DNA from: Combretum micranthum
Taxonomy: Eukaryota; Streptophyta; Magnoliopsida; Myrtales; Combretaceae
Reading direction: 5' to 3'
NCBI GenBank assembly: GCA_024138025.1
Contig: JAMXBD010001399.1
Coordinates: 248,001 to 312,000, forward strand
DNA: 64,000 bases
Part shown: piece after piece, positions 37,140-48,757 of the stretch
Layout: every line of letters begins with the position of its first letter
How positions within the stretch are numbered: position 1 is the stretch's first letter
The notes under the pieces: generated by a model
Seen by the model: only the letters and a program-made list of their open reading frames with translations
Database searches by the model: none
Told to the model about the DNA's origin: nothing
Translations under genes and position numbers: made by a program

Positions 37140-39120
37140 ACTCCATTTCTTTTAGAATAAGAATATTGTTGATGATCGATAACTGAAGCTAGTGCTAGTT
37201 ATGGGATGAAATGCGTCAAATTTTTCGAGTTATTAGATTTAGGTCTTCTAGAAAGCACCCTTTGTTTATGTTTGAATTCTTCAATAAAGATACAAAAGTT
37301 GGATAAGGTGACTACATCATAAACAAACTAAAAACAGATAGTTTCAGGATATTAATTCCATTGATAGGGATATATATTACATATTTGAGTCATTATTGTA
37401 GACACATTAATCCTATAATCAATACTAGTTAAAAGTATCTAGTAGATACCCTTATAACTATGGTAATTAAGTACATACTATAATTAATCATATAATTTGA
37501 TATTTACATTAATTTACTTTAAAATTACATTCAATAACACTCCTCTCATATTGGAGAATAGATATCAGTCATTCTTAACTTACTATAGTTATAATTAAGC
37601 CAAAAACCATTTACTTTTGTAAAGATAGGGAGCTTTTATGGTCTGTTGACAAGACTATCTAGTCAATCATCTAACTATTAAAATAAATATAGTAATTAAA
37701 ATATTAACTATCTTAGTAGTTTGGTTATGGTTGGATATAGTGTGAGCAGTTGGATAGTTGATGGGATCGGTTCTGTCAAAAGTAATGACAAGAACATGGA
37801 ATTTCTCATAAAGATATCTCCCAGTTGTTTTCTACTCTTCACTTATTCTATAGAAATCAAATCCTATTGCACTTTCTTACGAGTGAAATAATATTTAATT
37901 TTTATAGACTCAGTACATTTATAAAAAAATTGGAGAGCATCTCAGTTATAACACCATAACTTTGCTAGTATTGACACAGTGAAACTAAGTTTAGTAAAAA
38001 AGTTGATGGGCCCAAATTATTGACATATTGATTATGTCGCAACTTTGTACCTAGATTTTGCACAGAGGAAGACATAACATTTTGTTTCTTAGTCTTCAAT
38101 GAGACCAAATTTCCTCCAACAAACACACAAATCTTATAATGGATCTCTTATCTATCTTGGAAACAACCTAATCTACTTTTGAGAATCACTCAATGTGATG
38201 ATGTCCATGATTTCTATACAATATACCTTGTCTTGCAACTCCCTTTAAATGACACAAAATTTTCTTTGAAGTTATCCAACAATTTAATATTGTAGAAGAC
38301 ATGAATTGAGTTACAATACCATTTAAGGACGAGTCACAATGAGATAGGTTAACTTCCCAACTAATTATCTTTATCTCTGAAGCTTTAAATAATTCATGAT
38401 CTTTTGTAAGTTCAAAAGTAGGGAACTTTCCTTGGTGATTGCATAGCTTAGCTCCCAATTATTCCAACTTAATTAATAAATTAAGCACATTTCTTTTGTT
38501 AGACAATAAGATTCCTTTTGATTTTTATCACTCTTAAGTATTTAAGCATTCTTGAAACTTTTATATGAAACTAGGTATAAACAAAAGACTTGAGACATGA
38601 GATTGCAATATTGTCACTCCATATAAAATGACAATACATCCATATAATCACCTAGAAGAAGAATACTAGATTTAGACTATCTAAAAAATACAAAGTGATT
38701 AGAATTACTCTTTTTCAATCTAAAACTTTTAATTGTCTAATTAAATTTTCCAAACCAAGCTCTCAGACTCTATTTCAACCCATATAATTTATGACTTACA
38801 AAGACAATAGACCCTACTAGATTGCCCTTTAGCATCAAACCTTAAAGTTGCTTCATATATACTTCCTCTTTAACACCGCCATGTACTTTTTTTATATTAA
38901 TTGATGAAGATTCCAATTATGAGTAGCCATCAAAGATATGAATAAGCGAACAACCGCCAACATATCTAAAGGAGAAAATGTATCAAAACAAAATAGTAAA
39001 AGAATAACTTTTTGAATAGTTGAAGTAATTTGATTTTTTTTCCTCTTTTCCTTGTGGTATTAAATCTTGACCATGTTATTTTCTTTCTATATGAATCTTC
39101 TCCAATGTTTAAATCTCATA
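37140..39120 (-). mobile_element. Decayed Ty1/copia element (RT/RNase H and 3' LTR start)
   Basis: Minus-strand frames, broken by many stops, carry recognisable copia pol pieces in order: an RT stretch MLAVVRLFISLMATHNWNLH (about 38950), RLKKSNSNHF (about 38700), the connection block LKGVARQGILYRNHGH (about 38210), the RNase H strand KKQNV.S (about 38070), and the tail RKKVQ...VKSR.QLGDIF (about 37830). A purine tract GAGAGGAG then precedes TGTTATTG at 37539, which looks like the 3' LTR start. The LTR's far end and the 5' half of the element were not found. An old, inactive relic. Confidence 0.65.
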
Positions 39121-39288
39121 GATAAATTAATATTTTTTTTTCATTGAAGATGGATAAGGCTAGATTTTTTTTTCCGATAATTCTCTAATATAATTTGAAA
39201 TTTGAAATTTCCCTACTAATATATGCCTCATGTGATGCAATTAGAATATTTAAATTTTTCTCAAGCAATATCCACTCAAATATCTAAG

Positions 39289-39310
39289 GATATATATATA
39301 TATATATATA
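39289..39310. repeat. (TA)n microsatellite
   Basis: An alternating TA run of about 20 bases. Confidence 0.85.
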
Positions 39311-39504
39311 GACAAACATATTACCTTCACTTATTTTGAGATTGGAATCTCCAAAATATCTCCAATAAATTTGAATTATCTTGTTCGAATTTTAGATGCA
39401 AAAACACTTGGAGCTTTCTTCAGTATATCAAATAAAGCTTTAAACTTTATTGCCTTTCTTCTAGAATTTCTTGTGAAGCTTAATAGGGATAACTTCACGA
39501 ATAA

Positions 39505-39746
39505 TATGTAAACTTTATCAAAATATCTAATTAGGTATCTGAACTTTGAAAACTTATCAATTTAGTATCTAAACTTTGAAACTAATCAATTTAGTACTTG
39601 AAAAAATTTGAAATTAACCACTTTTGTACCTAAAAGAACTTAATAGAAGTACCATTGGTGTGCATAAAAAGTGCTTTCATGTAGTGAATTGATCAATTTC
39701 AAAGCTTTAGGTACCTAATTGCATATTTTGTCAAAGTTCAAGTACC
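39505..39746. mobile_element. Palindromic MITE, copy A
   Basis: The left arm ACTTTATCAAAATATCTAATT and the reverse complement of the right arm ACTTTGACAAAATATGCAATT pair closely. Both continue into AGGTA(T/C)CT and AATT.ATCAATT motifs. About 240 bp, no coding. The superfamily is not determined, because no clear TSD was found. Confidence 0.6.
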
Positions 39747-39784
39747 ATTCATGATAATGATTCTAATAATAACATCAAATATAG

Positions 39785-40004
39785 GGTTAATGTTATAAAT
39801 GGTACCTGAACTTTGAAATTGATCAATTTAGTACTAAAAAAAATTTCATACAAACCAATAGTACCTTTGTCAAGTTTTTTTAGATACTTAATTGATCAAT
39901 TTCAAAATTTTCAAGTATTAAATTGATCAATTTCAAAGTTTAAGTATTAAATTGATCAATTTTAATTTTTAGGTACCTAATCGCATATTATCCCTCAAAT
40001 ATAT
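39785..40004. mobile_element. Palindromic MITE, copy B
   Basis: The left arm begins GGGTTAATGTTATAAATGGT and the reverse complement of the right arm begins GGGATAATATGCGATTAGGT. Both then run ACCTGAAC/ACCTAAAA and AAATTGATC. It is the same family as the neighbouring copy A, in a near-tandem pair. Confidence 0.6.
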
Positions 40005-40963
40005 TTCCTTAATATAACTTATTTTATAGATGAATCTTGACATGTAAGAGATAAAACTTTAGTAAAAACTGGAGGCCTCTAATTTTGTTATCACAAACTC
40101 CATAAACTGTAATGAATCGAAATTCATTTGTTGTAGATAAGAACATGTGTTGCTACTACATTGCATATGCTATTAATTCACTTGCTATTATTTTATTTTT
40201 TTTAAACTAGCATAAGTCCACTATTATATAAGAATTAATAGTGTTAAATTTTCTTTTGCTGTTAGGCAATATTAAGATACAAACCATATATGTTATCAAT
40301 TATGTTTTTATTGGGTTATTAAGCACTTGATTGTTTATGAGCTTATTATTAGGTAATTCATGATGGGTAAGTTTACCATGTTCTCATAACATAAGGAGAG
40401 GTCATTGCTCTGTGCTTATATAAGTGTATTGTGTTTATATTGTTTAATACAACAAAAAGAAAACACTGTAGGTGAAGAAAATAGTAAAATTTCAACTTAT
40501 ACTAAGCATTTTGATGTTAAATACTTATTTGTTAGAGTTCATGAGTTTCATACTCATATTGAACACCAAGCATGGCATTGACTGATAATTACTTTTCATT
40601 TTTGTTATATGCAGGCATGGTACATACGACTTCGAGTAATAATGAGGCCTAGTCGTTATTGTCCAACTAATACACCAAGAAAACTAGTTGTTTGGTCATT
40701 TAATATGTGTGTGTGTAGGAGAGGGGATTCAAATATGTGTCACAACTTGTTTTTCTCCCATAGCTATAAACATAGGGTTTTTTTGGCAATTCTAAGAAGT
40801 CATTTGAGCTTACCTCTTGATTAAATTCCTTTTGCATTATTGTAATCAAATTTCTTGTCTTTTTGTCCATTAATTACAAACTGTTAAAGAGGAAAATTGA
40901 GTAGTACTCTTATGAGTGATTTTGCAACTTGTAAGAGTGTTTTATATTAACTAATAGCTTTGT
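40005..40963. other. Intergenic, nothing recognised
   Basis: AT-rich. A 71-codon plus-strand frame (40609-40824) matches no known family. No repeat ends are visible. Confidence 0.4.
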
Positions 40964-41370
40964 TGTCATGGTCCTAAGCTTTTTACTAGCATAATGGAAC
41001 CGTGCGATGCTCATGTACATACAACAGTAAAGTATGTGTGGGGATTTGTATAAAATGGGATATCATTAACTGTAAGCAATCAACCGGTGAGTAAGAGCTT
41101 GAATCCACAAAAGTACTCACATCCCCACATACTTTACTGTTGCTGTACATGAGATATTAATAAAGTGTGATACTTTTCAGATTGATTCTTACCCATGTCC
41201 CTTTTTACTTACTGTTGGTTATTTACTATTGCCTACGTGTGTTGCTTACAGATATTAAGGCCCAATAGTTAACCGAATAGTGCTGTGTTAGGCTTGCTTA
41301 CTACTGCTAGGGTAGGACAGTAAGCGCTGCATGGTTCCATTGTGCTAGTAAAAAGCTTAGGACCATGACA
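40964..41370 (+). mobile_element. Gypsy LTR with long inverted ends
   Basis: It starts TGTCATGGTCCTAAGC and ends GCTTAGGACCATGACA. The outer 38 bp at each end are inverted copies with one mismatch. A second inverted pair lies inside (AACAGTAAAGTATGTG.GGGGA against its complement near 41125). AATAAA is present near 41160. The right end is two bases before a TGGTATTAGAGATCGAG primer-like site, supporting an LTR with TG...CA ends. The strongly palindromic form is unusual for an LTR. A MITE insertion exactly beside the primer site is the alternative. Confidence 0.55.
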
Positions 41371-41372
41371 GT

Positions 41373-41389
41373 TGGTATTAGAGATCGAG
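41373..41389 (+). other. Primer-binding site (tRNA-Met-like, mutated)
   Basis: TGGTATTAGAGATCGAG differs from the canonical TGGTATCAGAGC by C-to-T and C-to-A changes. It sits between the LTR and the gag frame. Confidence 0.65.
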
Positions 41390-41409
41390 TTATTCCAGCA
41401 GAAACAACC

Positions 41410-42477
41410 ATGACATAGCAAGAAGAGTTTGCTTGAAGACTAGATGTCTTGGACAAGCAGATAGCGAATGTTTCTCGGCGTCTTGATGCCTTACTATCGC
41501 TTAATAAGAGGATGACTGATGTTAAGGCATCAAGCTAAGAAATTGCCACGAAGGTTGGTGAGATGGCTGAAGAATTCAGGGTTTCTATTGCCACTCTTTG
41601 GGAGGAACCTCAGGTAGTTATTGAAGGGGTGAGAAATGGGTTGGGAAGATATGCCACCGTAGAGGCAGTAGAAGAGTTAAGGCTGCAAATCACATTGTTG
41701 ACGAGAGCTATTGCAAATGCTCCTACCGAAGCTCAAGCTCCTACTGCTCAACCTAAAGTGCCTGAGCCAAAATCATTCATTAGCATGAAGGATGCCAAAA
41801 TGTTGGAGAACTTCATCTTCGACATGGAATAGTATTTCATAGCTATGGGACATACTAATGAGGGCACAAAAGTCTCCATAGCCACAATGTTCCTAATAGG
41901 CGATGCCAAGTTATGGTGGCGCACCAAAATATGAGCAGATTCAGAATAGTACGACACATGTAGATACATGACACAGTTGAGAATTGAGTTGCACACTCAA
42001 TTCTTCCCTAAGAATGTTAAATATAATGCTAGGAAGAAGCTATATGAGCTTCGCCATGGCGATGACATCCAATAGTATGTCAGAGATTTTTCGACACTTA
42101 TGCTTGATATCAAGAGTATGAATGAAGATGACAAGTTGTTCTATTTCCTGAAGGGATTGAAGCCATATGCTAGGAATAAGTTGCAGAGACAACAAGTAGT
42201 GAATTTGATTCAGGCATAAACAGCCACTGAGTAGTTGATAGACTACACCAATGATTTCAAAAGGAAGGGTGTGTCATCGGGACAAGATGGTGGAAAGTCT
42301 AGCAAGTCGAGTAAACCCAAGAGTGGGGGAGCCTCAAGTTCTAACAGCCATGGTAATGGAGGGGGCCAGAAGAAATTTTATGGCTCTCGACAGACAGGGA
42401 AAAATGATATCAGAGCTAAAGTTCCCAGCTCCATCAGATCGCTTAGATGCTACCTAGAATTCTTAGCGAATGGGTAA
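41410..42477 (+). pseudogene. Ty3/gypsy gag relic
   Basis: From ATG at 41410 one frame runs about 355 codons. It shows the gypsy gag core: KMLENFIFDME, KVSIATMFLIGDAKLWWRTK, LHTQFFPKNVKYNARKKLYE, LRHGDD, SMNEDDKLFYFLKGLKPYAR, and a basic Ser/Gly-rich tail (SGGASSSNSHGNGGGQKKF). It is interrupted by nine in-frame stops (TAG, TGA, TAA), near 41416, 41434, 41536, 41830, 41932, 41948, 42074, 42218 and 42233. Each is one C-to-T step from CAG, CGA or CAA. No CCHC knuckle and no pol follow: the frame ends in non-coding sequence. It is inactive and was probably silenced by cytosine methylation before decay. Confidence 0.75.
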
Positions 42478-42930
42478 GTCTTGTTGTAGATGCAATTCAT
42501 GTGAGCAAAGCTTAGGAGGAGCAACCACCAGAAAGAGGACATTATTGCCTGAGGGCAATTGTGTCACGAGTCGTAGGGACAAGATTCAACCCTAATTTTG
42601 TTGTCAAGTCAACTCGTGTGGATAAAGCTCAAGCGAAGTGGTCACTAGAGTAAGGACATCATTGCTTAAGGGTGGTCACGTCACGAGTTCGGGTTGAAGC
42701 AAAATTTTATGCTTAAACCCTATCGTTGGGCAACTCAACAAGAGACGATCTCAAAGGATGGATGAATAGGTGAGGGTGGGAGGAAGCCTATGGAAGCCCG
42801 GTGTCCTAGTGAGATGATCTTGGATGTGTTGACAATGAGTGTGGAGAAGGGGTGAGAGCTTAAGAGCGGGCAGTGGCTACAGCAAATATGCCTCATGACG
42901 AGGACATCATGAATTGAAGAGGGGGGAGAG
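42478..42930 (+). other. Gypsy 3' region with polypurine tract
   Basis: Non-coding. It contains two related ~130-bp units (AAAGCT.A...AAGGACAT.ATTGC..AAGGG....CACGAGT type). It ends in AGAGGGGGGAGAG (42918-42930) immediately before TGTTATGGTCTG, the arrangement of a polypurine tract and a 3' LTR start. That start shares only about ten bases with the 5' LTR at 40964. Confidence 0.55.
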
Positions 42931-43436
42931 TGTTATGGTCTGAAAGTTGAAGGCTTTATGGAGGTATTTAACTTGGGGAAATTGAGTTATGAGTGGCATC
43001 AATAAAGGGTTTGTTTGGGGTATGGGTTACATCTGAAGGTGAGTCTAGCCTCCAATGGACAAACTGGTTGGGAGTTGATGCCGCTCTCTTGATGGGGCCA
43101 AGGCAAGCCAAAATCAGTTGTAATAGTTGAACCTCCCAAACATATGGGAGATCGTAGCAAAGCCAAGAAGGCACTCTTTATGAGAATGTGGGACTCGAAA
43201 CAGACCTAGGAAGTCAGGAAAGATAAGGCTAGCTCGCCTTCCAGATTAGCAAAAAATGATGATATAAGAGATGATCGAGTGTTGCGTGGGAACTCTTTAA
43301 AGGATAAAACTCTCATCCCATGACACTTGTAACCTAGTAATATCTCTCCTAATTTCTTATGAAAGAGGTCCTAAGTTTGTATTCACCCTCCCCAATTGTA
43401 ATTAGCCAAATATATATATGTGTGTGTGTATGTGTA

Positions 43437-43468
<32 letters not shown>

Positions 43469-43800
43469 TGTGTGTGTGTTTTATATTGAGCTGTTTTTGT
43501 GTAACTCTAAGTGTGCAAAAATTTGAGCAATCAATCAAAGTGGAGTAAAGTCATAAGTTGGAGACATTTTATATTTGTGGAGAGTAGGGGGTGGTTTGAA
43601 CTATATGTTATATCTAAGTTTGAATTCTCTTACCCTATCTCTTTTATATTTATTACACTTTATTTATTTGTTCCTATATCTAAGCACTTGTAATTTACTA
43701 ATTACAGTAAAAGTTCTACCATGAACTTTAAGTCTCTGTCTTTCGACCCTAACTCTCAAGTTGATCACATCATTCAAGGTCTTGTATGATTATAACTTTA
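42931..43800 (+). other. Possible 3' LTR of the gypsy relic
   Basis: It begins TGTTATGGTC after the purine tract, and holds an LTR-like leader with a TG microsatellite. The far end was not located and it does not match the 407-bp unit at 40964, so the two ends of this element may come from different families. Confidence 0.35.
43420..43479. repeat. (TG)n microsatellite
   Basis: About 60 bases of TG with a few TA interruptions. Confidence 0.95.
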
Positions 43801-43812
43801 TCATATTGTAAC

Positions 43813-44849
43813 CATTGTTGTCAAAACCGGCCTGGATTGGCTGGTATGACCTAGTTTGATTAGAACCAGCACTGATAATTGGTTGGTCTCGCGTATGGCT
43901 TGTTTTAGCATCAAATTGGCTAGAACGAGTGACCTGGCCGATTCAATCGGGAACCTATTGACTTGACTAGTTCTATTGAGTCAAAATGCTCAAGAATTGA
44001 AAAAAAAAAAAAAGATAAAAAGCCCTAAATTTCAAAGACTTTAAACGCAGGCAAAATGGAAAAGCTAAAAAATGAAAACAAACAACCACTAACATGAACT
44101 AAAAGTCTAAAAGACTTAAAATGTTTAAAATAGTAAACAAAGAGAAAACGCACTCTCCATTGAAGACTTTACCCACCACCGCCACTACTGAGACTACCGA
44201 CGGAAGATGCCACTACTTTTACCCTCATCTCTATTCTCCACGAGTAAGTTTCCAATACCTATTATTTTTATTTTTAGAAATTTGTTTTCCTTAGGCCATA
44301 TGATTGGTTTGTTACTTTGAATGGTTTAGAAAAGTGAAAGTGGATTAATATTTGGTTTTGAAATCAGAGTAACGTGTGAAAGATGAAGTTTGGTTTTTGT
44401 TTGGTCAGAAGAGCTGAGGTTGTTACACGAATGATTTGGTTCCTTTTTAAGGAAATTTTATTTCCTCAATCCCTTGGTTTGGCATGTTAAATCTTTGATT
44501 ATAAAATTGCGATTATATGTGGATATCTAAAAGCGGAGGGAAGGGGGGAAGGTGTTAACTTTGATAATTCACAAAAGTTTCCTCAGTCGATTATATGTGG
44601 ATATCTAAAATTGCAGTTGTCTTTGGTTTGGCATTTTTTTGAATTTGTATAATGTTTTGATGAAGTCAATTTACTTATGTATTTGACTGGGTAAATTTCA
44701 TTTATTTGCTTTTTAATAGTTAGGATTTAGCTTAAAAATTCATTTTTCATTGACCCTAGTTCGACCCTCGGTGGAACCTAGTCCAATCCATTGATCCCTA
44801 ACCCCTTAACATGTCCGGGTTAAACCCCAGTTCGGGTCTAACAACATTA
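43813..44849. mobile_element. hAT-like non-autonomous element
   Basis: An exact 8-bp duplication ATTGTAAC flanks the unit (43805-43812 and 44850-44857), the size typical of hAT transposons. The short ends are inverted: CATTGTTGTCAAAACCGG on the left, and TAATGTTGTTAGACCCG as the reverse complement of the right. The 1037-bp interior has no transposase frame. Confidence 0.7.
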
Positions 44850-44857
44850 ATTGTAAC

Positions 44858-46869
44858 TTCATGTTTTTACCTTAAGATAAATCTCGCTATGCCTTATTCA
44901 CTTCACATCAAATGAAAAGAGCCTCATATCTTTAGTATCATTTTCCATGCTTGATCCTCCTTGCCCTATAGATTGTGGTCTCATAGAAGCTTTTATTTAT
45001 AGTAATATAGCACCATCCTATTTCTCATAACTCTCTTAATCAAAGGCTACATTGTCACATTTGCTTCTCCATCTTCATTCTTTTGTATCTCCATGTTTTT
45101 TTACCATAGAGATGCATATCCTATAAACTCAATAATTATTATATTTTTCAAGTTGGTCATCATTCTCACTGCACTCAGATAATCAATCTACTTACTATTA
45201 TCAATCGAAGTAATCATTCAACATTTATCTACCATTAAATTTAAGTCTCTTTAATCTAATATTTTTCAATCCTCATATCTGCTAATTTTCTTTAATTGGT
45301 TGTTGTGTTTTAAAATTGAAATTATTTTCTCCTCATTCTACTAAATCTACTAGTTGCTCATGGTTTCTCCTTGCACTCGCTTGATTTCGTTGCTCCTATG
45401 GTCTTACTCCTATGAATTGAACTAAAGTCTACTGAGCAATTATCATCATGTGCATCGTCTGTACTATTTCTCTCAATTGTTAACTTAAGTCATATGTACC
45501 ACCATTCCCCTCTCCATCTACATACGACTCCATAACAACCTTCATTTCCTAATCTTGTTCTAATATTTCCATCCAACATCTTTTCAAGCTCTTGCCACTA
45601 TTAAATGAAAATCTTCTAATCATGTGTTACAGAACTTTCACCTTACTTTAACATAATAAAAAGGGTCATGTTCTTTGATTCCCAAGAAAACTCAAGTACA
45701 ATCAACTGTTGAAACTAATAAGAGCACATTTCGTTCTTAAAAGAAAAATGACCTCATGATAATGAAAAAAATAAAAACATAGGAAAAATAAAATTGTACA
45801 TATTAAACAATAAAGAATCAAGACTCAAGTATGAATTTTTTGTAATTTTTCTAATAATCTACTCAACAATGAAGTAATAAAATATTTTGTGTTTTTTCTA
45901 TATAAAATATAATTGACTCAATAACAAGGTATGGATAACTATCGAATTTCTTTAAGTCTTGAACTAGACTGACTCCAAGTTTTAATAAAAGATATGGACA
46001 AGCCTTATAATTAGATATTGCACATCAATTTAAGGAACATACTAGTCTAATTTATCATTTTCTAGGATCAATATGAAACACAATTCTAAAAACAATTTGT
46101 CGATTTAATGAAAGCATAGAAACCAATGTAACCCATAGCTTCCTTTGATTAATCGATTAAAAACTTTGCTATAAACCTCAAAAAATTGATAAGAAGAGTT
46201 ATTCACCATATCAAAATTGATTGATAAGAACAATAAATATCCTTAAAGAAAACCATCTCAGTACATTGATCAGGAAAAAAATTGAGTAATAACTCTAAAC
46301 ACGATGATGATTGCATAAAACGAACCTATTTATAGGTAAAGAAAGAATCTACGAAGGGAATTGCATTAAAAAAGAAATTCCCTAGATTTCCCCTATCTTT
46401 ATAAATTATTAAATCTAAAAATAAAATTTACTAATAAAAAAAATAAAATCTCATATTTTAGGAAAGTAATCCCCATTAATCTTGTGATTATTTGAAGTCC
46501 TCAAAATTTATGCATTTACTTTTTATATTCTTGAAATATTTAAAATATCACTTGCTCATTATATTGTCACATCAATAAATCATCTAAATGACTTGCTTTA
46601 GATCATGGACCTTCTAAGTTAGTAACTTTTTCCCATCTATCGAAATGTTTATCTCTCTATTTTCTTGCGTAGTTATTAGAACCTCTTCCAAACCCCTTAC
46701 TTACTTTTGAATTAACATAGATTTAAGAACCTCATGTTGTCATGCTTCTAGTTTTATTATGCTGGATTTAGTTTCTACAAAGTAGTTTATCTTCATTTCT
46801 TTCTTATTAGCCACTTGTATTTTGAATTTAAGTTTATTTGAATTTAACTTTATGTTCCTATCACCTTAA
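44858..46869. other. Intergenic, nothing firmly recognised
   Basis: AT-rich. The segment 45000-45700 on the minus strand looks like eroded retrotransposon coding sequence, but I could not assign a domain. No ends were found. Confidence 0.4.
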
Positions 46870-48757
46870 CTAAGGTTGTGAAACTTGTGATTCTATGCAG
46901 AATCTTCAGATGGTCTGTAGAATCGGAACGTAAAAACATAAATTTCTATAATCTAGACAAAATAGCTTTAAAAAACTATAAATATGTTTTATAGGAGGAG
47001 GTAAAAAAATTGAAATACATAATGAATGAAAAAATAAAGAAATTAAGTTCTTTTAATTATAATAATCCTTAATCTATAATATAACATACATTAAAAAAAA
47101 AAAAAAACAAAGAAGCAAGCTGGTAGAGTCAAAATTAAATTCTTTTATATTATTTTGATTGAAAGAAGTTATGAATTGAAGGAGTATCTAACATTTAAAT
47201 TTATTTTAATTTTTCAATTATATAAAAAGAAACAAATAACCTTTTTTTTTAATTTATAGCTATAACTCATATTAAATGAAATCTATAAATGTATAACAAA
47301 AAGTTAGAGGAAGAGGGAGAGAGATAAGGAGAGAGTGTGAAAATAAAATTGAAATGTGGTAAGAAAAATGTATCACCACAATAGTTAATAAACTTATAAA
47401 AATACAGTTGTATTTTTCATATTTTAGCTTATTTGACTCATATAGGTAAAATTGGTGAACTTGGTTAAAAATATAAGATTCGACCGAGATTATATGTAGA
47501 CTCAACTTAAATCGTAAGATTCTATAAAAAAAAAAAAGAAGATAATTTTCGCACGAGTCAACTCGAAGAAACCTCTTGAAATCGTAAACTCATAGAATCA
47601 TATGAGAACTATAGCCTTAATAAAAGGATACTATAAGGTGAAAGAATTGATTAGATAGAACCATATCTAGCTGTAGCCATATTAGAAACAATTTAATCAT
47701 TGCGTGCATAGTTGTCACAATCGTAATTTTAACCATACGATTCTATGAGTTTACGATTTTATGAGGCTTTTAAGAGTTGAGTAGTGCATAGAATTGTCTT
47801 TTCTTTTTTAATAGAATCATACAATTTCAATCGAGTCTACATATAATCTCGATAGAATATTACATTTTTAACTAGGTTTACAGAGTTTACCTATAAGAAT
47901 CAAACAAGTTAAAATATAAAAAATACAACCGTATTTTTACATCTCATGAACTATTAGAATGATACATCTTTCTTATCAAACTTTAATTTTATTTTCATAC
48001 TCTCTCTATTACTCCCCTATTATACATTTATAGAACTCATTTAAATCATATTATAGCTGTAAAGTTTATAAGAAACTTTATTTATTTCTTTTATATAACT
48101 TAAAAAATTTAAGATAAGTTAAAAAGTTAGATCTTCCACCAATTTGTAACATCTTTCAAACAAAATAATACAAAGAACTTAATTTAAACTCTACTAGCTC
48201 TTTTTTATGTATATTATAAGAATAATGACAAAAATAGTACCCGAACTTTCATAAAAAGAATAATTAGATACCAGAAGTTTGGTTTTGAATAATTTAGTAC
48301 CTAAACAAAGTTTTTGTTGACATTTTTTTATATCTGAAGTTTGGTTTTGACATTTTTGTTACCTAAATTGCGAACATTTTCATACTTCATTGAACTTGAT
48401 TCAAGTATGAAAAAAAGTCAATGAAAACTTTGTTCATGTACCAAAATTATTTGAAATCAAACTTCAGTTTCCTAATTATTCTATTTGTGAAAGTTTAAGT
48501 ACCATTTTTGTCATTAACCCCATATTACATTATTAACTTAAAGATATTAAGAAAAGAAGAACTTAATGTTTTTATTTTATTTTATTTTTACATCTATTAT
48601 GAATTTCAAGTTTTTTAAGGCTTTTATAAGTATATTTATATTTTTTTCAAAACTATTTTGCATAGCGTGTAGAAACTTACGTTTTTATGTTTCAATTTTA
48701 CGCTCCGATTCTGCAGATCCTATGATGATTCTATATAAAATCGCGAGTTTGGTAACA
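46870..48757. mobile_element. Foldback element with ~740-bp inverted arms
   Basis: The left arm (46870-about 47607) and the reverse complement of the right arm (about 47714-48757) align along their whole length. Examples are the CTGTAGAATCGGAACGTAAA / CTGCAGAATCGGAGCGTAAA blocks and the inner GAGATTATATGTAGACTC blocks. The outer ends are GTTGTGAAACTTGTGATT and GTTACCAAACTCGCGATT. TTAACT lies just outside both ends, a possible degenerate TSD. The spacer is about 100 bp. A separate MITE (48220-48521) sits in the right arm. After removing it the arms are nearly equal (about 738 and 736 bp). It is non-coding, possibly a MULE-type foldback. Confidence 0.7.
48220..48521. mobile_element. MITE nested in the foldback arm
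   Basis: Its ends are long inverted copies of about 100 bp: left AATGACAAAAATAGTACCCG, right (reverse complement) AATGACAAAAATGGTACTTA, continuing through AGAATAATTAG and AAAGTTT.TTGAC. The flanks ATATTATAA and ATATTACAT agree at 7 of 9 positions, compatible with a 9-bp MULE-type TSD. It has no homologue in the left arm, so it inserted after the palindrome formed. Confidence 0.7.

Noticed and set aside
41410..42477. Stop-codon readthrough or alternative code in gag
   Set aside because: Three different stop types, all of C-to-T origin, with no pol downstream. Decay is the simpler explanation.
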